Below are positions 10,725-20,600 of a stretch of 20,894 nt of DNA, one piece after another. Each line of letters opens with the position of its first letter. The stretch's first letter is position 1. The notes under the pieces are model-generated. The model was not told the DNA's origin. It did not search any database and worked only from the letters and a program-made list of their open reading frames with translations. Origin of the DNA: Stagonosporopsis chrysanthemi. Taxonomy: Eukaryota > Ascomycota > Dothideomycetes > Pleosporales > Didymellaceae. Location of the stretch: NCBI GenBank assembly GCA_022560025.1, contig JAFISE010000325.1, positions 1-20,894 of the forward strand, written 5' to 3'. A program made the position numbers and the translations under genes.

Positions 10725-11041
10725 CTCCCGAGAGTTTTTTCTTCATCGCGGTCGGCTAGCACGATTCGGAGCGTGTGTTTCGCACACCACCGTGGTTGTC
10801 GACACAGCCGGTCAGCATACTCACAGCATGCGCATCGGTCGGTCCAATGCGTTCTTTTTGGACAGGATTGCATTGACGCACGAACACAGCGTCAAATGAG
10901 ATGCTCTCAGTGCAGGTGGGAGCAAGGATGGTTCGGGCTCGGTGCCAGAGATCTCGTTGAAACGCGTCCTCCGGTATGCCGAGCGCAGAGGTTTGCCGGA
11001 TCTTTGTAGAGTGAGCCGACCTGCCGTGTAGTCAAAAATGG

Positions 11042-11356
11042 ATGTTGCCGACTGTTGTCAATGCCGTGGCAATCCGCGGCAAGGCTGGTGACACCGTAGA
11101 TTGCATTAGCGTCAACGTTGCTGCAGGCAGTGGCTTGAGTTTTCCAGACTCCCGTCTGAACGACACGTCGAATCGCCAGATTACAAAGCTAAAAAGCATC
11201 TTGGTGAAGCAATTGTCCGATATTCATCCATCACCGGTCTCGTGGGATTCTCTTTGGATCGCTTTGGGACAAGCTGGGGAGATGCTCGCCCGCGGTCCAG
11301 AGAAGAAGTTCGTGTTTGCACACCTGCAGGCCATGCATAAAGCAATGCTGGACTAG
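11042..11356 (+). CDS. Hypothetical 104-aa ORF
   Basis: A complete ATG-to-TAG frame. The C-terminal half (SWDSLWIALGQAGEMLARG region) has protein-like composition with amphipathic helix character. The N-terminal part is Val/Ala/Gly-rich. A second open frame follows at 11437-11640, but no phase-matched intron joining the two was found. No signal peptide and no family recognised. It may be a chance ORF or an exon of a decayed gene. Confidence 0.25.
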   Translation: MLPTVVNAVAIRGKAGDTVDCISVNVAAGSGLSFPDSRLNDTSNRQITKLKSILVKQLSDIHPSPVSWDSLWIALGQAGEMLARGPEKKFVFAHLQAMHKAMLD

Positions 11357-13969
11357 TCTCCGCTGTCATGATTGTCTTGCCGTAGCGAGGGTCTTGGACT
11401 GTAGGATGGTTCCCGCTGAGATGCCCTGCATGCCGAATGCCTGCGTCGGCATTTGAGTGCGACATTGCCAAGAGATTCCGTGGTCGCGACGGGTTCGTGA
11501 AACGAGTCCAGGATCCTTTCCATTGCTATTCACCACGATCCAGCAATTGGAATGAAGAGCTGCAGCTGGAGGACGGATATCTGCATGCTGGCTCGACGAC
11601 AGCTAATAGCAGGGTTCTGGCTCGATTCGATATGTTGTAATCTGACAAGGATGCCTTACAGGTCGTGTCACTGGTACTTCTTGCGTCACAAAGCTCGGGG
11701 CTCTTCTATGTGGTGCTTGTTGTCGAGCTCGAAGGTTAGATCACAGTCGCATGCTGCCAGCTGAGCGATAGTGAATCTTATAGATCGAGAAGAAGGGCCG
11801 AAGGGTGTCAATCGGGGCGAATTTCGTGACGGCGTAATAGCGAAGATGACGCCGATACCGCATAGCATCAGCCTGAGGCCGGCCAGTGCTACAGGTAGAT
11901 CCTGCAGGTACCTGTACACAGTATCTAAGTTCCGGTCACCGTCGAAGCAAGGGAGATTGTGCATGACTAGATCTGGTGTTGCAGGGTGGCCAGTGCGTTG
12001 ACGCAAGGCGATCCCCATCGGCGGCGGCTGGAACCAAGTCGATCTGCCGTCGGCTCATCGATCTTGCTGAGCAATTGAAATTTTGGGATGTGTCGTACGT
12101 ACAGATGAGAGTCAGGTTTCTACAATACGACGCCTCATCAACGCAACTTCTAGTACGATGAGATCATAGAAAGTTGCGCAACAATGTTGATCTGACGTTG
12201 CACACGCACAGACTCGCCTTGCGGATCAGTAAAATCATCCCTTGCATGTATGTGCACGGGTTGTAACTTCTGGACCTTGTGCAGCAGGCCTTTTGTACGT
12301 CCTTCGAATCTCATGTCCCTCGGAAGGAGTTGACCTGGCGGTGTGTATGTCGTGGAGCAACGGGTGGCCCGTACCGTTGCGCCGACGCATCCACAGACCA
12401 CTTTCGCCTTCGACAAGGAGCTTTGAACAAGCTCAGTTCAGCTGTCATCTTTTCCAGAATAAGCTTGGTACTGAATGACAGTAGCGATCCCATCCTGGTA
12501 TTGTCGACCTATGTTCAGGACCCGTATCTCATCCGATCTCGTCGTTGCCCAACAATGTGACTAAGACCCATCGAGGATGCATAGCTTGGGCCTTGCATCT
12601 GGACTTTACGCTTGCTCCGCAGTCTTCGCCTCATACACAACAGCCGTACCCCTCAGCCCGCCTTGTCTCTAGGAAGCGGCCGCCCGCGATGTGTCTGATA
12701 TGATTCTTCGCCGCCGAGGCTGTTGATGACCTCCCTCGCCGATTAGACCTTCCCGATGATGTCAGTACACATGATGAGCTACGATGGCGTCGTAGATGGG
12801 CCGGTACAACCGCCACAAGCAGCACCCGAGACGTCCGGTCGCCACAATAGAGTGCCAAGCGGATCGTTATCATCTGGTCCGCCAGATGACGTACCTTGCG
12901 GCGTTTCCAGTGGCAGTGGTTGAGGCTGAGGTCAATATCATCCAGAGAAGCTTTGTTCGGACAAGAGCGCCGAGTGGACTGGGTTAATGTTTCGATACCT
13001 ACACAAAGAAAGGGCGGGATAGGGGCGCACTCCGCTGATATCCGGGAGTTAAGCTACAATCGAGCTGATATTTCCTCCACTGGATACTCTTTGCCTTCAC
13101 AAACGATCGTAAACAAGAGGGATCATCCATACTCGCTTGACAAGATGAACCGGACAGAGTCGCGGCAGCCTGGGAAGGTGACATCTCGAAGTTGAGCCGC
13201 CCTGTGAGGAAACCAAAATTGCGATCTAGGCGTCATTGCGAGCCACCTTGATCTGTAGATGTGCACTCCTGGTCGAGGACCCCCTTGCGCCGAAGCTGAG
13301 ATTATACCGTAACAACATCCCCATGCCCCGATCTTCTAGAAAGCTTGGACTCTGCCCGTGGAAACAAATTCTCAAGCCCAGCGGCGCCTCTCAGTGGCTC
13401 ACTACGACTCCCTCTGGCGTCTTCCCCAAGTGCGCAACACAAGCGGTACCACCACGCGCTTGACCTCCGACTTCCCCACTTTTCGATCTGGTAGGACGTG
13501 AAGCTTCCACTTCCACCTTAATTACCCCACCTCCAAGGCTGCGTGCGGGACATGAACGATTATGTCTTCACATCATTCGTACCGGCGAGGAGGAATGCAT
13601 CACATGGCCCTTCGGCAACCCAAGTGATCCGCATGTTGAGTGGTTGCATATGCTGCGAGAGGGGCCAATTGGCTCCACATATTCGACTAAAGTTTTCTTT
13701 GCACAGGATGGCATACGAGTGGCGGTGAGCTTCTGGGCGCTGATTAACTCCACTTCGTCCAACGGCTCGCTCGGATGATGGACCGTACACCGCGTACGGA
13801 TAGGTTAACGTGGGGCGTGGTCGTCAACGTCCCTATTTCGTACTGTGAATCTTCCACTGTGGGCGCGAAGCAAAGGCACCTCATCTTGGTGCTCTTTCTG
13901 GCTACTCCTAGTGCCTTCTGTGAATGAATCCCTCGCATACTCAGCCGAGTCTCGGACCTGTGTCGAAAT
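11357..13969. other. 2.6 kb with no assignable gene
   Basis: Short overlapping ORFs on both strands, all under about 110 codons, none with a recognisable domain. The minus ORFs at 12018-11686 and 12416-12150 have protein-like stretches and could be decayed exons. The sequence is GC-balanced and is not depleted in TCA/CCA/TGA/TGG, so it has not suffered the mutation seen to the right. Confidence 0.45.
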
Positions 13970-14105
13970 TGTAACGGTGTAGAGAGAGAGGGGAGGACTG
14001 CGCTGCATTAACTATTGACGTGGGCAGAGCTGCTTATATACCTGCCCATACACAAGCTATCCTAACTCGTACTAGAGTAGGCTTGGGCAGAGCCCAACTG
14101 TTACA
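13970..14105 (-). mobile_element. 3' LTR of the minus-strand Ty1/Copia element, 136 bp
   Basis: Termini TGTAACGG and CTGTTACA. It abuts a G-rich polypurine tract and, beyond it, the RNase H end of a Copia polyprotein on the same strand, which fixes it as the 3' LTR and sets its orientation. Read on the minus strand it contains a TATATAAG box at 14040-14033, followed by the likely start region. Near its start it has a TTGGGC-TCT-GCCCAA hairpin (plus strand about 14082-14096). Unlike the adjacent internal region it retains TGG, TGA and CCA, so it is not heavily mutated. Confidence 0.85.
14033..14040 (-). promoter_or_regulatory. TATA box inside the Copia LTR
   Basis: TATATAAG read on the minus strand. 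The equivalent is ATATAAG in the copy at 1-96, and it is weakened in the 7613-7748 copy, where the site reads GCACATAAG. It lies about 70 bp into the LTR, a usual place for the retrotransposon promoter. TGGGC-type motifs flank it on both sides. Confidence 0.5.
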
Positions 14106-14114
14106 CTCCCCCCC
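14106..14114 (-). other. Polypurine tract of the Copia element
   Basis: On the minus strand the bases directly before the LTR read GGGGGGGAG followed by TGTAAC. A purine run at this place is the plus-strand DNA priming site of LTR retrotransposons, and it confirms that the element lies on the minus strand with its body to the right. Confidence 0.75.
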
Positions 14115-16060
14115 AGCTGCTGTAGACAACAAAGCTGGCTAGTACCAATGCCGTAGCTCTGCTGGCTCTAGAGTCTCTACCTAAGTAGTGAAGAGCTAGT
14201 AAGTGTTCTTAAGTCCTAGCTGCCTTACAAACTCAGCGTGTTTCTGCTTTACAAGAGACTTAGTAAGTCTATCTGCAGGCATCTCTGCTGTAGGGCACTA
14301 CTTAACATAGAGTTGCCTGTTCTGCACTTCCTGTCTTACCTATATCTAATAGGTGTCTATATGCCTTAGCTTTGTATAAAACTGTTTATCCTCTTTCTTA
14401 ACTATTCTAACTGTGTGCTTGTTGTTGCAATAGATAGTTAGCTAGATCTCTAGGTTAAACTTAATGTAATAAAACATACAGTTCTACTACTTTATCTTAC
14501 TACCTGTAGCTAATAAAGCAATTAGCTTTGCCTTAGTAGTTAATTTAGTAACTAATTATTGTTAGGTAGCCTTTTAGTTAATAGGCATCCTATAGAGCTT
14601 AAATAAATATCTATAAGATAATTAATAAGTTTCTATATTATTAGTAAATACTATATTAAATACTCTATAAAAGAGAAACTTATCTTAAATATAAGACAAG
14701 CTCTTAGCTTTCTACTAACTAGCTCTAATTGCTAGGTGCTTTATACTGTATAGGTATCTCTAGACATGCTTTACTATAGTAATATGCTTCTGCCTAGAGT
14801 TCTAGAAATAATAAGGTAGTACTAAGTAGGCTTATACTATATTAGATTAAGTAAACATTAAGATATAAGCTAGTAACCTAACAAGCTGCTAGTATAGCTA
14901 AGTATGCTTGTAGCTTAACTCTTCTATTAATTAGGCTAGAGAGTTCTCTATAAGTAAGACTACTAAGTATTTCCTACTAGGCTTTAAGTCTAAGTTAAAC
15001 TTCTTAACTACCTTATTAATAAATAAGTCCTAGACTAGCTAGAATATTTTTGCTGTCTAGTCTCTTAGAACTTAAATACTAAGAAACTACTTAAGTTCTC
15101 TAAGCTTTTTTAAATTATATATATTACCTAGTTAGCTCTTAAATTAATAGTAATTATTAAGATAATTAGAGTATACTAGTACTATAATATTATCTGTATA
15201 AAAGAAGACTGTTAGTCTTTTATTAATAAATAGACAAGAGACGTCTTTAACTAGTCTTAGACTTAATCTAATAAGTATCTGCTTTAGATACTTGTACTAG
15301 AGTAGTAGCGCGTTCTTAAGCCTATAGAAAGCTCTCTTAAGCTTAAGTAGCTTACCTAGCTACTCTATGTATAGTTCTAGAGTCTATATATAAATTATTT
15401 AATTAAAGAGTGTATTTAAAAATATATTTAGTATATTACACTAATATACCTTTAGGCTAAAAGCTGCTATAAGAGCTATAAGAAATCTAAACACTTATAT
15501 AGCTAGTATTACTATATATACATCTTTTTAGTTATCTTAGAGATTTCTTCTTATAATAAGTTAAGCCTTGTACTTATATAACAGTCTATCTATATTAAAC
15601 TTATATATAAATACTTATATTAAAAGTAGTACCTAAGTATTAACTTCTAAGACTAATATTTTCTTAAAGTATCTCTTACTTTAGTAGCTCTTAAATTCTT
15701 TAGCTACTACAACTTTAAACTCTTATCTATATAAGTACTTTTCTAGGTCTCTTTATCTCTTTAGTAGAGGTAAAAGCGAGTCTCTATGTAGCTAAGCTTT
15801 CTATAACTCTGCTAGCTACAGTACTATTATAAATATAATAAAGTAAGTTCTAAGTATCTTTTTTTACTTCTTTTCTATTAGCACGTTTAACTTACTAAAG
15901 TAGCTACTAATCTCTTTATATTTTAAAGCGTTATTTAATTATTAATCTAGCGCTTCTTTACTAGCTAAGATAGGCTCTTAACCTTGCAGTATCTTAAATG
16001 CTTCTGCCTTAGGCTTTATCTTAGGCTTTAACTTATTATTACAATCCTGCAAAGAATGCA
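14115..16060 (-). pseudogene. Ty1/Copia pol remnant: reverse transcriptase and RNase H, 5'-truncated
   Basis: Reading right to left on the minus strand, family motifs appear in order. First comes a linker ending in LHRDSL near 15788-15770. Then the reverse transcriptase N-terminus, with VFIYKFNIDRLLYKYKA and a stop near 15630-15560. Then GKLLKLKRAFYRLKN near 15350-15305 (family pattern GK..L.KALYGLKQAP). The catalytic box appears as YTDN at 15200-15189, where YVDD is expected. The RNase H C-terminus PTAEMPADRLTKSL...KHAEFVRQLGLK lies near 14317-14207. Many TAG/TAA stops interrupt it. Gag, protease and the integrase core are absent, so the element is cut at its 5' side somewhere around 15990-16130. 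It cannot encode active enzyme. Boundaries on the right are approximate. Confidence 0.85.
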
Positions 16061-16552
16061 GCGCAGTATAATAAGTAACTAACTAGAATCCTAACAAGAG
16101 CTAGAGATTAAGGCACAAGACAAAGTAATTACAGGTTACGTAACTTGCTTGTTAATAAGCATGCACAGACTATTGCTTATTAACAAGTATAATATAATTC
16201 TGCTTATTAACAAGTAACTATAACTATATTTTATTAGACTAACTCTAGTTGCTTATTAATAAGCATCTTATAGTTATAGTATATAGCATAGTAAGAATAT
16301 AAACTCTTATAGTTTGTGTTTAACCTAAGTAATAATCTAAGTTATTAGATCTTAACTTTAACCTTTAAGCTAGACAGTCTACTTTATACTACTTATTGTT
16401 ACCTTTGCTTTTAAGATAGACAGATAGTATCTGTACTTCTTACTACAACTCTCTTTAGCTTCTTATTACTGTATTTATCTCTAAGAACTAATTAAATAAG
16501 TGCTTATAAGCTTTGCTTAAAGTATAAACTTAATATTTTAAACACTTTTAAG
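16061..16552. other. Junction region and Gypsy leader, LTR boundaries unresolved
   Basis: No coding is recognised. This stretch separates the two head-to-head elements and must hold the Gypsy 5' LTR or what is left of it, plus the untranslated leader before the gag ATG at 16553. A 10-bp palindrome GTTACGTAAC lies at 16135-16144. Terminal-repeat-like 12-mers start at 16150. A clear primer-binding site could not be identified, probably because of mutation. Confidence 0.45.
16150..16265. repeat. Cluster of inverted/direct 12-16-mers, possible Gypsy LTR ends
   Basis: TGTTAATAAGCA at 16150-16161 is the exact inverse of TGCTTATTAACA at 16174-16185 and 16201-16212. The last two extend to a 16-bp direct repeat (TGCTTATTAACAAGTA) with a 27-bp period. 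A fourth, one-base variant forms a perfect 16-bp palindrome (TGCTTATTAATAAGCA) at 16250-16265. The TG...CA form suits LTR termini, but a pair only 36 or 63 bp apart is too short to be an ordinary LTR. Confidence 0.6.
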
Positions 16553-17640
16553 ATGTCTACTACCTTAGAAAACTAAGCTACTCTAAGCAGCTCTAATAAA
16601 GCTCTACCTGTGTATAAGGTAGCTCTTAGAAGCAACACAATCTCTATTACAAAGCCTAACCTCTACTATAGAGACTGTAACAAGCTAGATAAATAGCTAC
16701 TCTAATAAGACTTGTTCTTTACTTTCTAAGGACAGAGCATACTAGAAGTCTAATAAGTTACCTTTATAGCTAGTTATATGTATAACTAAGCTCTAAAGTA
16801 GATTAAGCTATTCTTCTAACAGTATACTGCAAGAGAAGCCCTAGACAAAGTTAACAAATAGATGCACAATATTAACAACTTTAAAAAAAAGATTAAGACT
16901 ATCTTTAGAGTTATTAATAAACTAAGCATTGCTTAATACAAGATTTAGTATATCTAATAGCAAGACTCTGCTACAGACTATACTGCTAACTTTTAATAAC
17001 TTGCAGCTAACACTAACTAGAATAATACTGCTTTACTTACTATGTTTTAATAAGGCTTTAAGCTAAGAGTTAAAGAAGAACTAATACGCAGTAGTATACA
17101 GCTTAATACTCTTAATGCACTTATTTAAGAAACTATTAATATTAATAACTAACTCTATAAACTTAACTAAGAACTTAGTTATAGAATTTATAATAGCTAA
17201 CAAAATATATTTACTACCTAACAATACTAGCTCTAGAGAGAGAATAACAACTTTTAACAAAGGCAATATAGAGAATAATATCTACTTAATACCTTATAAT
17301 ATATTTATATAGAAACTAGTAACTATTATAGCTTTAAAGCTATAGACCTTTCTAATCTTAACAAAAGACTTAAGTATTAAGACTATAAGAACAAAAGTAG
17401 TAAGAGAAGTAACAAGCCTTTAGTAACTTGTTATAGCTGTAGCAAACAAGGCTACTATGCTAGAGACTGCTAAAGTAAGAACAAAGTTACGCAGCAGCTT
17501 AATATACTTACTAGCAAGATACACTCTACTAATACTAGTAAATATAAAATACTTACTAAAGACATAGAATGTCTTATAGAAGACTTAGAGACAAGATCTA
17601 AGACAGATAACAGATATATTATACCTAATAAAGACTAACA
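16553..17640 (+). pseudogene. Ty3/Gypsy gag, degraded
   Basis: The frame opens with ATG at 16553 (MSTTLEN). It then follows the Gypsy capsid pattern: KPNLYYRDCNKLDK near 16650, FKKKIKTIFRVIN near 16880, a DYTANF..LAANT segment near 16980, and LNTLNALI.ETI near 17105. The nucleocapsid zinc knuckle lies at 17429-17470 as C-x2-C-x4-Y-x4-C. The usual histidine is tyrosine, as expected from CCAT to CTAT. The knuckle is exactly in frame with the ATG 292 codons earlier, so damage is by substitution, not indels. There are dozens of TAA/TAG stops. The 3' boundary is approximate. Confidence 0.85.
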
Positions 17641-20600
17641 AAGTGTCTAAAGCAGAGTACTTATATTGTATAAGTCTAATAAGGTTATACACTAACTAGC
17701 ATAGCAAGCAAAGAATATATACTAAAACCTAGTATTTAAAGAAAACTGTAATAAAATAATCTAAGTCTTAGACTAATAATTAAAAAGATAAGAATACTAG
17801 ACTAGTATTACTAACTATAAATCTAATAGATATATAGTATATAATAAAGTAGTATATAACTAGAAGTATGCTTATAATAATAATATACTTAATATTGTAA
17901 ATAATAAGCTTAAAGTAGCTTATATTAAGTTATAGAAGTTACTCTAGTAACTTTTAACTAACTATACTAACGTAACAACTTAAACTTAGACAATAATACT
18001 TTCTTAAGTTTGCAAGAACTACAAGAATACCTTAGTATCTATCTACTAGCTCTTAAAAACGCAAGATAAATAGCAAGCAGAATAGTTTAACAAATACTAC
18101 TGTAATAATTATGCTATAACTACTAAACTAAGACAATATAGCAAGGATATACATAGCTTAGATAAGCTTAACTTTAATAGAGCCTTAGTACAACACAGCA
18201 GCCTACTACTAATATATATACTAAACTTACAGAACTTATAGTACTTTACTACTATGTAGACTGCGTACAGTAATAATAGCTGTACAATATACTATAAAGA
18301 TAAGCTCTATAGTAGATAGTTTTCTAGCACTAAATATAAGTATTATAAGAAATAGTATAAATATACTAATAATATATGCAAAACTTACTTCTAGGATAAA
18401 TAATAATAGAAGTACTTTCTAAGAGAAAAGACAACATAATATATATACCTAAAATAGTTACTAGTTAATAAACGCTGCTTAAACTTATATAAGTAACAAT
18501 GCTTATATTAAGACTATAAGCTTTATAAAGAAGCTAAGATATAGAATAGACTTCTTAACTTATATAAAACAGATAGTAAAAAAGAGCCTTTTTTAGACAT
18601 ATGCTAATATTAAGCACTAGAGATTAATCTATTAACTTTATTAGGACTAATTACCTTATTAGAATCTCTGTTGTGCTAAATAGCTAATAGATAACAGTAA
18701 TAGTAGACTTAGGAGTATAAGAAAATTACGTGTCTTAAGCTGCTATTAATTATATAGGTATAACAAAGCAAAGAAAGGATAAACTATACTCTTTACAAGT
18801 TGCTAACAGAGAACTAATACTAAGAGAATTCTTAGTAACCTATAAAGTAGTACTACAACCTCTAAGAATATAAGATTACTATAAGTTAATAACTCTAAAT
18901 ATATTAGGTATAGCTACCTACGCTGTTATATTAAGACTACTATAGTTACAACGTTATAATCTATAGATAGATTAAGTATACAGCAAGTTAATACTATAAA
19001 AAGACTATGTCTATAGTATATTATATTTAAAGCCTCTAAGAGCCCTAGAGTAGCTAAGAGATAAAAAAAAGATTAGCAATATTCTTTTAACTAAGACGCA
19101 CTAAATATAAGCAGTTAATTATACAGAGACTAACTAGCTCCTAGCTTACAAAGTAATAGTTAAAGAAAAGAGTGCACCTTCTACTATCTTTAATATATAC
19201 AGACAGTACACACAGATATTTAAAGAAGAGCTTACAGTAAAAGCTCTACCTAAGTATAAGCTCTAGGATTACAAGATTAAGCTCTAGAAAAGAAAGCAAC
19301 TAACTTTTAAGCTAATATATTAGTTATTAGAGAAGGAACTTAATATACTATATAAGTATATTATAGAGAACTTTAAAAAGAAATTTATTAGATAATTAGA
19401 ATTATCTGCAGAGTACTCTGTTTAATTTATACTAAAAAAAGACAGTAAGCTACAACTTTGTATTAACTTTAGAAAGCTTAATAATATTACAATTAAGAAT
19501 TAGTATTCTCTACTTAATATAGCAGAACTACAAGACTAATTACAGAGAGCTTAGTACTTTACTGTATTAGATTTAAAAAGAGCGTATAACCTTATCTATA
19601 TAAAAGAAGGCAAAGAATAGAAGATAGTATTTAGAATATAATATAGACTTTACAAGTACTTAGTTATGCTGTTTAGTCTAACAAACGCACTAGCTACGTG
19701 CTAAGAGTTAATTAACAATGTTCTTAGAGTATATCTTAACAAAACAGTAGTAGCGTACTTAGACAATATCTTAGTATACTTAAAAACACTAAAAGAGTAT
19801 ATACAATATGTTATAGAAGTGCTAGAATGCTTAAAGAAAGCAGACTTCTAACTAAAACTTAAGAAGTGTAAATAGTACAAAGAAGAAGTAGAATTCTTAG
19901 AGTTTGTTATAAGACAATATAGAGTAAAAATAAGCAATACTAAGATAGACATAGTAAAGAACTAGCCTACTCTAATAATAGTTAAAGAGATTTAAGAATT
20001 TCTTAGGTTTGTTAACTTTAACAGACGCTTTATTAAAGATTACTCTAAGAAGGCCTTCCTGCTTATAAAGCTTATATAGAAGAACATACTCTTTAAATAG
20101 AAAAAAGAATAGGATAATATATTTAAGTTACTACAACAGGCATGTATTAACCCCTTAACACTAATTATATTTAAGAGTAATAAGCCTATGCAAATAGAAA
20201 CAAATACCTTAGATTTAGCACTAAGAGTATGCATTATATAAGAAAAAGATAGATAATAGTACTTAATTACCTACTACTTATATAAGTTTTTAAGACTAGA
20301 AGAACAATATAATGTGCATAACAAAGAACTATTAGCAATTGTCTTAGCTTTAGAATATTAGCAAGTATATACAGAAAGCTGTTTAGAACTTACAATTTAT
20401 ATAGATTACAAGAACCTAGTACACTTTACTACTACTAAGGTCTTAAATAGACAATAAGTAAGATAGTTAAAGATGCTAAGATAGTACAAGTTTAAAATAC
20501 TGTATACTTTAGGCAAAGATAATAGTAGAGTAAACACTTTTAGCTAAAGACATAACTTTGCAAGTAAAAAAACAATTAATAAAGCTGCTATTTTAAAGAT

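Noticed and set aside
17081..17312. Opposing short ORFs on both strands in the AT block
   Set aside because: They lie within the degraded gag sequence in the wrong frames and consist of Ile/Asn/Leu-rich low-complexity residues.
20040..20234. 64-codon minus-strand ORF with a hydrophobic stretch
   Set aside because: It is the antisense of the Gypsy reverse transcriptase/RNase H junction. Its apparent membrane segment comes from AT-rich composition.
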